NCBI GenBank assembly: GCA_003427395.1
Contig: BFEA01000024.1
Location: 4,710,375 to 4,774,374 of the forward strand
Direction: 5' to 3'
Length of the DNA: 64,000 bases
Source of the DNA: Chara braunii
Lineage: Eukaryota > Streptophyta > Charophyceae > Charales > Characeae
Position numbers and translations under genes: made by a program. This document shows, piece by piece, positions 44,282 to 54,394 of the stretch (position 1 is the first letter of the stretch; each line of letters starts with the position of its first letter). The notes under the pieces were generated by a model that was not told the origin of the DNA, made no database searches, and saw only the letters and a program-made list of their open reading frames with translations.

Positions 44282-44478
44282 GTCAAGGCAATGCAGGCAT
44301 TTCCAGTCTCCTCCGTACACGCACGTCTCGCCTCCTTCTCGAGGCAGAAACGACGCCCGGCCGCAGCTGCGCACCCGGCCGGCTGGCAAGGTCTTTCCCC
44401 TCTCCGCCTTTTTCAACTCCCCCTCCTCCTTCACCTTCTGTTGACGCTGCTGGTACGTCTCGCCATCTTCCGACTACC

Positions 44479-44526
44479 TTCTCCTCCTCCTCCTCCTCCT
44501 CCTCCTCCTCCTCCTCCTCCTCCTCT
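44479..44526. repeat. (CTC)n trinucleotide repeat
   Basis: About 15 uninterrupted CTC units. Seen directly. Confidence 0.95.
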
Positions 44527-45372
44527 ACCTACCTTCGTTCCCTCCTGTTCCTAGCCCGTCCGTCTCGTCTTCCTGTTTCTCCAAATGAGGCAAAGATTCT
44601 GTAGCTCTCCAGATGTCGAGGATCCTGCGAAAAAGAGTCCACGTTTGCGTGGATTCTGGTCTCACTATCAAAGCAGCAACCAGATTTCGGCCGTCGATTC
44701 TTGGGATCGACTGCCACTGGCGCTATCGATTGACTGCCCTAGAAGCGGGGTATGCAGGGCGTCAGGGCTTCATACAAACCGCGCCCTACGGCGTGTACCC
44801 ATCTACTTCTAATTCCGCGACCTCACGGTATGGGCTGTACAAGACAACGATCCGGACTATGTAGGTAGACCCGCCCACCCACAGTCCCGACCTCCCTCCC
44901 CCCGCCTCCATCCCGTCCCTCCCCCAGCTCTCCCACATCTTCCCACGCGCAGTCATCGCATCGAACCTCTGCTGTGGTCCCCACATCTTGCTGCGTCGAC
45001 ATCCATCCATCCGCTCTGTTTGCCTCGAGACGGCTCCCACTTCTCCCCTCCATCTCCGCTCTCGCTTGCCCGTTGGTTGCCCGCGCATAAGAAGTCCGTT
45101 GGCAGTTGCGCACAGCAGGACCGCTCTATGATACCTGAGCCACAACAATAAAAGCCAATTCCAAAACCGTCAATACAAACTAAAACGAAAAAACACAATC
45201 AAAATCCAAATCGAAACCATGCAGAAGGGATCTGGGTGGCGCTAGGGCACAAAGGTGCGTACGGCCAGGGACCGACGGGACCAGGAGACACCGGTGGGCA
45301 AACAGTCAAATAGGGCACCGACCGTTGTGGCACGTTTCTCTCACGTCATTCTTCATAAGATCCTGTTTGAAC

Positions 45373-45437
45373 ACAAACAAACAAACAAACAAACAAACAA
45401 ACAAACAGACAGACAAACAAACAAACAAACAAACAAG
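45373..45437. repeat. (ACAA)n tetranucleotide repeat
   Basis: About 16 ACAA units interrupted once by CAGACAGA. Seen directly. Confidence 0.95.
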
Positions 45438-45744
45438 CATAGATCGTTCTGTCCAGCATCTCAGATTTCTCCTTTTTTTTAAATAACATCTCAGATTTTT
45501 TTATGGGCATATACCACGAGGACTTTTTTTCCAGTTTTCTGTGGACGTAATTGTTGTCTGGTGCACCCAGGTACGGCCCTAAAACCAGTCAGATACATCC
45601 AGGAAAGTCGCTCTAACTTGATAAGCAATCTTCAAAACTCTTAGAGCGTACTGGAGAGGCCCAAAAGACCCTAAATCCCAAATTTTGAGTCAGTTTTCGG
45701 GTCACACTGGAGAGGCCCGCTACCCGAATTCCTCAAACGGTGAC

Positions 45745-46170
45745 CCTTTTGGGCCTCACCACACCACTCTTGAAACGGGGAAATTTTTCAAGAGCTGTCA
45801 GACGTTCCCAAGAGTTTGGTTTTCAAGAGTTTCGGGCCCCTCGCCACACAGCACTCTCGAAAGCGCGATGGTGTTGGACAAACGATGAAAAACGACAGTC
45901 ATACAGCTTTGTTTTTTCCAAATGGCGTCAGGATAACGGCCTGACACCTCTCGAAAGTCAAGGACCCTTCGCGTGCCCTTGGGAGGACGCTTGAAAAGAG
46001 TGGTGCTGCAGGCTGGGCGTTTCGGAGTTTCGAGTGCTACTCTTTAAATGAGGTTATGACAACTCTCGAAAGAGTTTTCAGGCTACAACTCTCAAGTGGC
46101 TGTGTGGCGACGCGTCCAACTCTTGAAAACGCGGTTTCAAGAGTGGTGTGGCAAGGCCCTTTGTCAGCAG
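45745..46170. repeat. fold-back repeat with inverted ends
   Basis: Left GGCCTCACCACACCACTCTTGAAAC (about 45753) matches the reverse complement of the right end (about 46130-46166) over some 45 bases. Inside, further CACTCTTGAAA and CACTCTCGAAAG units occur in both orientations. No coding frame. It could be a foldback or MITE-like element; no target duplication was identified. Confidence 0.65.
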
Positions 46171-47719
46171 TCTGCCGGGCCGCGGGAGGACCCTTTTTTA
46201 GACCACCTCTAGAGGTGGGTTCAAATTACCTTTCGTTTTTTCTTTGAAGAAAATCGTAGACGAAGAAGTCATCCCGCCAAACAACTGGAAGTGCGACCAG
46301 AAACATTTACGTTGTACAGAAGGCCCGTGTGTTATATTGGCGTGAGAAAAAAAAAAAAAAATCCATTTTTTTGTTTGATCCTCGCCCGTGTGACCGGGCG
46401 CACTTGCCCTGTGTGCAAAGTGTTAGGAGCGCGACTTTGTCCTTTCTAAACGAAGTCCGCCCATGTGATCACACAGGGACCAAATGCCTAAAAAAAAACG
46501 AACCAAATACCTCAATTTTTTTTAACTTTTGGTCCTTGTGTGAGTATGCCCTTAGGGCATAGTTGCACTACTCTCCATTACCCTGAGTTTGATTAGTAGG
46601 CACCTGGTTGCACATCTTATGAACTTTACCCTCTTCTTTTCTCAATTTTTCACGGATGTCAATGGTTCATAATGCATACCTTTGATCAAACTTGATCCTC
46701 TCCTACAAGTAATGTCAATCTCCTTCTCCAGTCCACTGTGGTACCTCACACATGAAGAAATGAAACTTAGTTAGCAACTGGGATTTTCAAAAGAATAATG
46801 TCTCAACCAGAATAGTCGAATCAGTCTGAAAATTCATAGATTGTCAACAGTTCTCAAGACCTAATCAAAGCTCAAAGTTGTTTGCTGACTCAGGCTCGTT
46901 CAGGAAATGAAAAATTTTCATGTCCCCGACAACGGTGTCATTTTTGTCGCACTTTTTCTAGTCGTGTCTCTTCAGGCGACTAGAAAGCTAACAGATTGTC
47001 ACGCATGGTTTTGAATGCTGTTTGCAATAAATAAACTAAATTAATCAAAGCAAATTTCTTCCTGTTGTGTGCGTCCGGCTTCGAGCGAGACCCTTCATTT
47101 GCGGTCTTCGCCGGTCCCCGGTCTTATAAATCTTTAATTTTGATTTGAAACAACAGAGAATCATGTAATAAATAATCGTAAGTTTTAATATGTCTTGCAT
47201 GCATCAATTCTGCCGATTTTATAGTTTTGAGAACTGTGATAGGATGAACAGAAAACATGATCATCAAACGAAGTCAATGCAAAGAATTAAGACCGATTGA
47301 CTCAAAGCAAAGACAAAGATGAATAATCATGTGAGAGAAGAGTAGAGCTCTTTATCGCATCAAGGCCACAAACGAAGAAACAAATCATAGAACCATTGTC
47401 ACTATAGTCAGCTCTCTCTCTCCTCTCTGAAGATCATATCATACTTTGATATCAGACTATGGTTAATATGATGTCAAGTGGTCCTTGAGCGGTTCCGCCT
47501 GATGCTGACCTGTATTCAAGAGGAGGTCTGTTGCGGCTTGCATCTCATGACTTTGCTCAAAACCTGAGTCTGCTTCTCAACAAATCCGCCAATGCTCAAG
47601 AAAGTCTTGCTTTGAGTCTGCAATACTCACATACTTGCTAATTTTAAACTGTTCACTTACTATCTGATCAGTCTTATTGAACACTCATGTCACCAAAAGC
47701 ACTTGGCGTGATATAAATT
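46171..47719. other. non-coding AT-rich region
   Basis: Contains A and T runs near 46345 and 46505 and a GCCCTTAGGGC palindrome near 46550. No gene recognised. Confidence 0.45.
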
Positions 47720-47956
47720 GTTACTGCTGTCACCAGGAGAGTCCGATATGACCAGCACTTTGTTGCTGTTACCAGGATTGTCTGCTGTGACTAGCACCCT
47801 GGCTGCTACTATCGGGACCTCTCGTTGTGGCCAGCACTATCGCTGCTGTTACCGGAACCATCCGTTGTGACCAACGTCGTCGCTACTACCATTTGGACCG
47901 CCAGCCATGGCCAGCTCTGCTGCTGCTCTCAGCGGGACTGCCCGCTGTGACCAACG
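47720..47956. repeat. degenerate 39-bp tandem repeat, six units
   Basis: Units of 39 bases (one slightly longer) follow the pattern GCTGCTGTTACCGGGAC, then a CCGCTGTGACCAGCAC-like half. The unit length is a multiple of three, but no long frame covers the array. Confidence 0.8.
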
Positions 47957-49700
47957 TTATGTCCCCTTAGAATGAGACCTACTGAGAGTAAACTGAGATC
48001 CTGGATAGAGTGCACTCAAACTGAACTTGCTAAAACTGAAAATCGAGCTCATTGGGTTCGGGCCCACTGAGACCGAATTGAGAACTGAGTTGATGTTTTT
48101 CCTGAAATGCTCACTTCCATATGAAATCAAAATTGAACTGAACGTGCTGAGATGAAACTGAACTCACCGCAATCTGATAGAATTCACCTAAACTGGAATT
48201 GAGTTGACTGACAAGAAACTGGATTCATCGATCTTGAGCCGAACTTGTTGAAATCAAACTTCTATCCTGAGCCTAAAACTGACTGAAACTGACTTCTTTG
48301 ATTTTGAACTGTCTGCCAGAAACTTCATTGAAAACTTATTTGCAACTTGCTGAACTAAGCTTAACTTCTGCTGAGAATTCACAGAGAACTGAAATTGATG
48401 CTTTCCCAGAAAACCACACTTAAATCTGAAATCAGATCTGAGCTGAACTTGCTGAAAACTGGATTGAACTCGAAAAAGCGGAACTGACTTCACTGAAACT
48501 TATTGGAACTAAATTGAACTTGAAGAGATGAAACTGATCTCACTGAACTTAATGGAACTGAAATGAATCTGCAAAGACTCAACCCATTGAGACTGAGCTT
48601 AAAAAAACAAAATTAGGTCTTCAGAGATTGAACTGATCTTGTTTGTAAGTAGGAACTGGATTCTGAATTGAACTGTGACTAAATGTCATGGCTAGAGGAT
48701 CACTGGTTTGCAACTGATAACTCACTAAAGACTGAAACTGAATCTTTGTCGAAATTTTTACCGAAAACTGAAACTAGGTTTAACCCCCGAACTGAAGCTG
48801 GTAAAGTTGGACTAGAGTCACTGAAGTTAAACGAGCAACCGTAACAGAACTGACCTGTAGCTAAGATTTTCCTTTGCAAAAGGTTTCCCTTCACCATGTG
48901 ATGAGCCTGATCTCATAAAGAGTGTATTCCGTTCACCGAGTCTGAATTCATCGAAATTGGATTAAGTTTGTTATTTTTTGATTCACTCATTGGTTTCTAT
49001 TCTGGGTCTGTTCAAAATTAGGTTGCAGTCTGTTTGCTCTTCTGGTTGCCGCATAGTGTCTGGCCTTAGTGTGTTTCTCAGTACCCGATATTTGTTTTTG
49101 CTCAAAGTGGTACTTTGGTTACTGCTCAGAAACGAATACGTGTCTAGGCTTTGACAAGTGTTTGAAGCATGGATTCAATCTGAGTTCAGAGTTTGAACTT
49201 AGTCAGAACAAGAGCTTGACTACCATATATGCTTAACTCTGTTCAGAAAATGGACCTGATCCTTGTCACAACATACATCTCAGTCTGATTGGAGAAAAAT
49301 GGGTGAGCTCTGTCAGAAACATATATCTCAGTTTGATTGGAAAATGAGTCAGAGTGTACTTCAGCGTGTGCTGAAACGAAACTGTAGTCTCAGTTCGTGT
49401 TCCATCTGTCCTAGTGGAGCACCTTGAGAAACACTCCAGCTCAGCTGTTGTTGTTCGTGCCTGCTTTTATTAAAAAAAAAAAAGTTTGTCTCCACTCTAC
49501 CATAATCGAGGTCAAGTGTTAGTTCCGATGAAAGTTTTCTGCCACTGGACTTCGCTGAGAATTTATGTAACTGACGTTTAGTGTAATTGAGATCTGTTAT
49601 TTTTTGAAAATCCTTGTTGGTCTGGGCCACAGAGTTTGAGTTCACCTGTCACTAGCTGGAGTCCGAGCTCTGATCAGTCTGCACGATGGTTGAAATTTGT
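47957..49700. repeat. cryptic low-order repeat rich in ACTGAA
   Basis: ACTGAA, AACTGAACT and related words recur dozens of times in irregular order, densest at 48000-48900, giving unusual word bias without exact tandem units. Frames in it are short. Probably an old satellite or slippage-driven tract. Confidence 0.6.
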
Positions 49701-50600
49701 GTCATCCTGAATCTGTTGTTTGCTTCAAACTCGGCTTAGAGTTTATTGTTTTCTGCGGACTCAAGTATTGAATCTCGTGTTTGTGACAAAGTCAATCCAA
49801 ATTTTGTTGTTGGCTACGGACTTAACTTGAGTCTGTCATTTGTTGAGTCCGCGATTCGCTCGGTTTGAGGCCCTAGGAAGTAGAGACTGTTGAAGACAAC
49901 TTTAGAGGGCTGCAACTTTAAAAGGTATCGGTGATTAATAACTCTAAGCCCGAATATCATTAAAGGTTCAATTTTAGGAAGGCCTATTAGCCCACGTGTA
50001 CTGCAAGGCAACGACGGAAATTCTACTGCTCACTACAACTGAATTACAGCAAAGAAATGGACAGAGGAAGCTCAACGCCCTTACCTGGGGTTTTGGATGA
50101 AGAGGCGCTGAAGCTCCTCAGGGACACGCGGGCCTCCTCCCAAGTTGCTCACAATAGGGATGCACATTTGCTATATTTAGAGAATCACTCCGCATCATTG
50201 AGGCCCATTGAGCGTGAACGCTGCCTTGAGCAGCGAAGCAGACAACACGCGCAAACCTGCGCAACGAAGCGACGAATAATTCAGTAAGTTTTGAAAGAGG
50301 TTATTTTTTTAATTTTCACAGAGCTCGTGCACGCGATTTTTCAAGGGTTCCCACCCGCCTTATTTCCCTCGTTGCTGGCCCTCGTAGGCCACTGTTTTTA
50401 AGCATTAACTTCTTGATTTTTTTGGACTTATCCTAAGATTCCCTGTACCCCAAGAATCAAATCAAACTGGCACCCTGAACATCACCTTCCACAAACCGCC
50501 GTGCGCAGGCGGGGAAACTGAAAACACTTGCTGCAACTTATGTGGATGGTGTTGCGAGAAGTTTGACATATTTTTCATTCGCCAAGGTTTTTTTTTAAGT
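49701..50600. other. non-coding region
   Basis: A 76-codon plus frame at 50057-50287 (DRGSSTPLPGVLDEEALKLL) is moderately protein-like but isolated. No family recognised. Otherwise nothing seen. Confidence 0.4.
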
Positions 50601-50626
50601 CCGCGTTCGGCCCGTCCCGAACGCGA

Positions 50627-50630
<4 letters not shown>

Positions 50631-50714
<84 letters not shown>
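50631..50714. repeat. (TA)n microsatellite
   Basis: About 40 TA units interrupted twice by TACATA. Further TA tracts lie at about 50830-50848, 50912-50927, 51019-51046 and 51556-51594, each beside a GC-rich CGTTCGG island. Confidence 0.95.
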
Positions 50715-50718
<4 letters not shown>

Positions 50719-50765
50719 GCCTCCTGATGAGTCGGTGAAACTCCGACGAAACAGTTTGTCACAGC
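50715..50765 (+). ncRNA. hammerhead-ribozyme-like core
   Basis: CTGATGA (50724-50730) is followed by a perfect 5-bp stem II (GTCGG, 50731-50735; CCGAC, 50743-50747) with a 7-base loop, then GAAA (50748-50751). The next bases form a minimal stem III: ACA, loop GTT, TGT, with the A-U pair and a C at 50760 as the cleavage base. These are all the core nucleotides of a type I hammerhead with tiny stem III, as found in Penelope-like and other small retroelements. Stem I is not evident: CCTC before the core does not pair with ACAG after the cleavage base. Activity is therefore doubtful. Confidence 0.6.
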
Positions 50766-50849
50766 CCTTCGTTTGTTGTCCTCTTCTCTCTCTCTGCCTA
50801 CGGTTTACCGGGCAGTTCTGTTTGTGACGATATATATATATATATATAC

Positions 50850-51010
50850 AGGATAAGCGGCGTTCGAGACGGACCGAACGTCCGAACCCCAACTCCAGGG
50901 TGTTTTTTGACGATATATATATATACAGGGTTGCCGGCGTTCGGACGGGACAAACGCCCGAACGTACGGGACCCCTTCGGAAGGCGTTCGGCCGTTCGGC
51001 CCGAACGTGT
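50850..51010. repeat. CGTTCGG/CCGAACG-rich islands between TA repeats
   Basis: GC-rich blocks full of palindromic CGTTCGG and CCGAACG words (50866-50890, 50936-51006), introduced by (TA)nCAGG. A similar island follows the TA tract at 51597-51710, and CGTTCGGCCCGTCCCGAACG lies before the TA tract at 50610. This resembles a small repeat family that sits in TA microsatellites. Confidence 0.6.
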
Positions 51011-51014
51011 AAAA

Positions 51015-51051
<37 letters not shown>

Positions 51052-51189
51052 AAAAAATTGAAACAAAACTATGTTATGGAGACAAATAAACTAAACAACA
51101 TTTGCCTGGACACTACATCTAAATTCTTTATCAAATTTTAATTAAAAATCCAATACAAAAAATAAACACTATGATAAAAATAAGAAAAA

Positions 51190-51552
51190 ATAAAAAGAGA
51201 CTTAAAATGAGTGAGTGTGCCAGCACCTTTTAGACGCCACCATCTTTGCCGATTTTTAATTATTTTTTGGCATTGACAAATGCCATGAAAATTTACAGAT
51301 ATGCAGTTTACATAATCAATAACTCATTAAAAACTTTTCAAAAAATAATAAAATTGTTCAGGCCCCGAAATAAAATGAAAACAAAAAGTTAAAAGTCAAA
51401 AAAAAAAAATAGTGAGTGGGCGAGCACGTTTTGACACCCCCATCTTTGACGATTTTTAATGGTTTTCGGGCTTAGCAGAATGGCTTCAAAATTAATGCGC
51501 GTGTAGGTTACATCATAGAGAACTCACAAAAAAAACAATTCAGAAAAAAAAA

Positions 51553-51597
<45 letters not shown>

Positions 51598-51850
51598 GGT
51601 CACCACCCCGTACGTACGAAGGTCCCCGGGCAGACCTCCGTTCGAACGGGCGTTCGGGGTCCCGTACGAGGTCCGAACTCGACGGCGTTCGGCCCCCGCC
51701 AAAAATGATTTCGGGGCCTAAAAATAATTATTTTTTTCTGAATGTTTTTTTGTGAGTTCTCTATAACGTGAGGTACATGCCTGTAAATTTTCAAGTCACT
51801 TGGCTAAGCCAAATAAAAATTAAAAATCGCCAAAGATGGTGGTGTCGGGG
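51190..51850. repeat. AT-rich repeat family in both orientations, forming a large palindrome
   Basis: The reverse complement of TCGCCAAAGATGGTGGTGTCG marks copies near 51235 and 51425 (minus) and the plus form lies near 51825. All share a GTGAGTTCTCTATAACGTGA-like or related block and a GGCCCCGAAAT end. The copies at about 51404-51550 and 51715-51850 face each other around the TA tract and GC island. A fourth copy is at 55545-55675. Confidence 0.75.
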
Positions 51851-53363
51851 CAGAAACCCTGACAAGGGTATCTGCCCGTGTTTTTCAACGTCGGACGTTG
51901 TCTGACCTTTTTACTTATTTGGAAAACTTGATGAGATTCACGTTGCCAAGGTTTATTCAAACCATCGCTATGACTGAGAAACTTAAACTTTCTTGAACCT
52001 GTCATCGTCGATGCAGGACGGCATCGACGTTCGTATGGGATAACGGGGGTCTGTACTGTCATCCGCGGGTTCGACAAGGCCGCAGTAGTATGCGGTCATG
52101 GGAAAACTAAAGTTGAAGCCTAGGCTACCTAAACAACCGCGCGATTTAGGGCCTAAGCGGGCCAAAAAGGGGCCACCGCGGCAAGATGGACCGCGGCGTG
52201 AAGGGATGGCTTAGGGTCCATACGGCTTTTGCGCCGAGGACCCGGGGGCGAAGGCGTTGAGGCCGGCTGAGTAGGGCAGCTGCTAAAGCTGTCGGCCGCC
52301 GACCCCGCCCGCCAGCCACGGCATCAAGCTGGCTTAGCAGGCGTAGCCTGCTAGGCACTAGGAAGGGGTCTGTTGGGCACCACGAGCCCTTCATATAGAA
52401 GGGCCGCTCCTTTTCTTCTGTGAAAAGGAGCTAACCCAGTAGCTACCGTCGCCAGATTGCCACCCCGCAGACATGGGGATCGAACCTGACCAACGTACTA
52501 CCGGGCTAGCTCCTTTTGGAGCAGCCCGCGATTTGGCAAGGGGTGCGACCGATTTCCGGCCGTGCGATCTTCGAGATCGCGCGGCTGAAGTCAGCCGCGC
52601 CGGGGTGAAAAGGCCCCTGAAAGGATGACACGCATAGGCCGAGAAATGGTTCAAAGTTTTTCTTTTTTTGAAAAAAAATAAAATAAAAAAAATTTACTTT
52701 TTTCTCTTCTTAATTCGTCTAAGTCGACCCTTAGCCGGCAAGCGTAAAGCGGTCGTCTGCACCTAGGGTCCAGGCTTCTTCTCTCTATGAGGCATCCGAG
52801 GTGGGGTTCGTTGCCTTAGGGGCCGGCCCTGTTATCGACTCGGAGCGGACCGCTTATGCGGGGGAATACCATGCTGTTGCGGTGGAGCCAGCCCAACTTC
52901 TGAGTCCTGAACAATGTGTTCAAGCGAGGGGGAGGGGTATTCCAAGCCACTTCCTAGAGGGTAGGGTGTCTTGACGCGAGGGGAGTCGCCTCCTCGTGCT
53001 TTCAGGAAAAGGGGAGGTTGAACCTGGCATCTTGTTGGGTGGCCATTTTAGGAGCCACCAACGTGTGGGAGTGCTGGCGCCATAAGAAGCCCAACCCATG
53101 ATTCAACTAGTGTTAGTGGGAGTGCAAATAGGCACTACTATCGCGATCGGACCGTGACACAAGAATCACAACCCGAAAAGTGGAGTGAAGATTGAACATG
53201 GAAATGGGTATGTCTGAATTATTTTGACAAGAGTTACCGCTTCGTCGTTCAGATGCTTGCGAAACCGGTGATTCTCCGATTGTTCAGCACATGCGAGGCG
53301 GCGGCTAACTGGTTAGCGGTGTCGACGTGATCCCGCGCCGGCACGACACGAAAAGGAAGGCTG
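51851..53363. other. GC-rich region without recognised gene
   Basis: Starts with a sharp rise in GC at about 52140. Contains a palindrome at 52423-52517 (arms AAAAGGAGCTA / TAGCTCCTTTT) with a B-box-like GGTTCGATCCCC on the minus strand. No frame is convincing. Confidence 0.4.
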
Positions 53364-54394
53364 GTGTACGACCCCCTTGAAGTTTACTCGGAACGGGATG
53401 CGCCGCGATTCTGGGACGGAAGCGTGAGGAAACCACCGCGGAGTTATATTTTATTGGTTGAACCAAACCAGCATATTGTGCGGTATGATTTTGCGCCTCC
53501 TAATCCATCACGAGATTATGGAGACATGAACCTAGTTGTGGTTCACGAGGACACGCCGGGAGTAGAGACCATTCATTAGGTTAGAGAAATGTTCCTCTAT
53601 ATCGTACTCCACCAGAATGATCTGCAAGGTCCGTTCGACCTCCTCCATCACGTGAAACGGGTCCAAGCGAATAAATTTAATATCATTCGCTCGGAACGTT
53701 TCGACGTCACCGCATTTTATGACAAGGCTTGTGAAATTTACGAGCGCCTCTTCTAACAAGTGGCTTCTTCGGTGTGCAGATGCCTGGCGGACAGCGAGAC
53801 TTCACTCCGGCCAGGTATCTACTAATTCGCGACATTACGGACGAGGAGCTGATCCGGCGAGCGGAGCGATTATTACTGGTTCGGGATGGAGCGCACACGC
53901 AGTGGATTGGTTTTATCGACCTGCTCAGTGATCGGCAAGGATTTCTTCCCAACTCGCGCGCGGATGTTCACCCCAATGTGGCCCGACTTGCGGACGAAGT
54001 TCATGGATACACCTTGTACTTCCATCGCACGAACGACCTTCAATGCCTTTCTCGGGCCATTGTGAGCGTAAAAATTACCCTATCTGGGGAGCGCTATGGC
54101 GTCATCCGGATTAAGGACACCACGACCACACACCTGTTTCAGATGCGTCAGCCGTTCCGCGCCATAGTCTGGAAGCTCGCCTCACGGATGACTTCTCTCT
54201 ATGATACGCGAAAGGTTCGAGTCTCGCAAGGTGGACGCGTCTCCACCTTGACGTTTGACGACGAGGAGCTTACGAGGCTCGGCCGGATAGAGGCTGAGGC
54301 CCGTGAGGGCGGACAGGTTTATCCCGGCTACGCGCACCCTCTCGAATCAGGTGCCACAGTAAGTTGTCCTTATAGTAAGGTCACGTCCATGTGA
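53364..54394 (+). pseudogene. unrecognised protein-coding stretch broken by stops
   Basis: One frame reads YDPLEVYSERDAPRFWDGS to VVVHEDTPGVETIH, meets TAG at 53577, and continues in frame with MFLYIVLHQNDLQGPFDLLH to CEIYERLF and TAA at 53754. A second frame from 53780 reads MPGGQRDFTPARYLLIRDIT to CPYSKVTSM, ending 54394; it contains RLLLVRDGAHTQWIGFIDLL and FHRTNDLQCLSRAIVSVKIT. The composition is that of a normal globular protein, unlike the low-complexity frames elsewhere. The family is not recognised. It may be one gene split by a stop and an intron or frameshift; codon use is GC-rich relative to the flanks. Confidence 0.5.

Larger units (their letters stand above)
43375..45372. other. 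likely promoter-side intergenic region with simple repeats
   Basis: No gene is supported. A 300-residue plus-strand frame at 43696-44604 is explained by a GA repeat (44245-44281, Arg-Glu codons), a TCC repeat (44479-44526, poly-Ser) and a short tandem duplication, not by protein-like composition. Confidence 0.5.

Noticed and set aside
43696-44604. 302-residue plus-strand frame
   Set aside because: Built on GA and TCC microsatellites (Arg-Glu and poly-Ser); lies in the likely promoter of the minus-strand gene and resembles no protein.
48254-49645. Short minus-strand frames in the ACTGAA-rich tract
   Set aside because: Repeat-driven composition (Phe, Ser, Gln, Val), none over 100 residues, no family.
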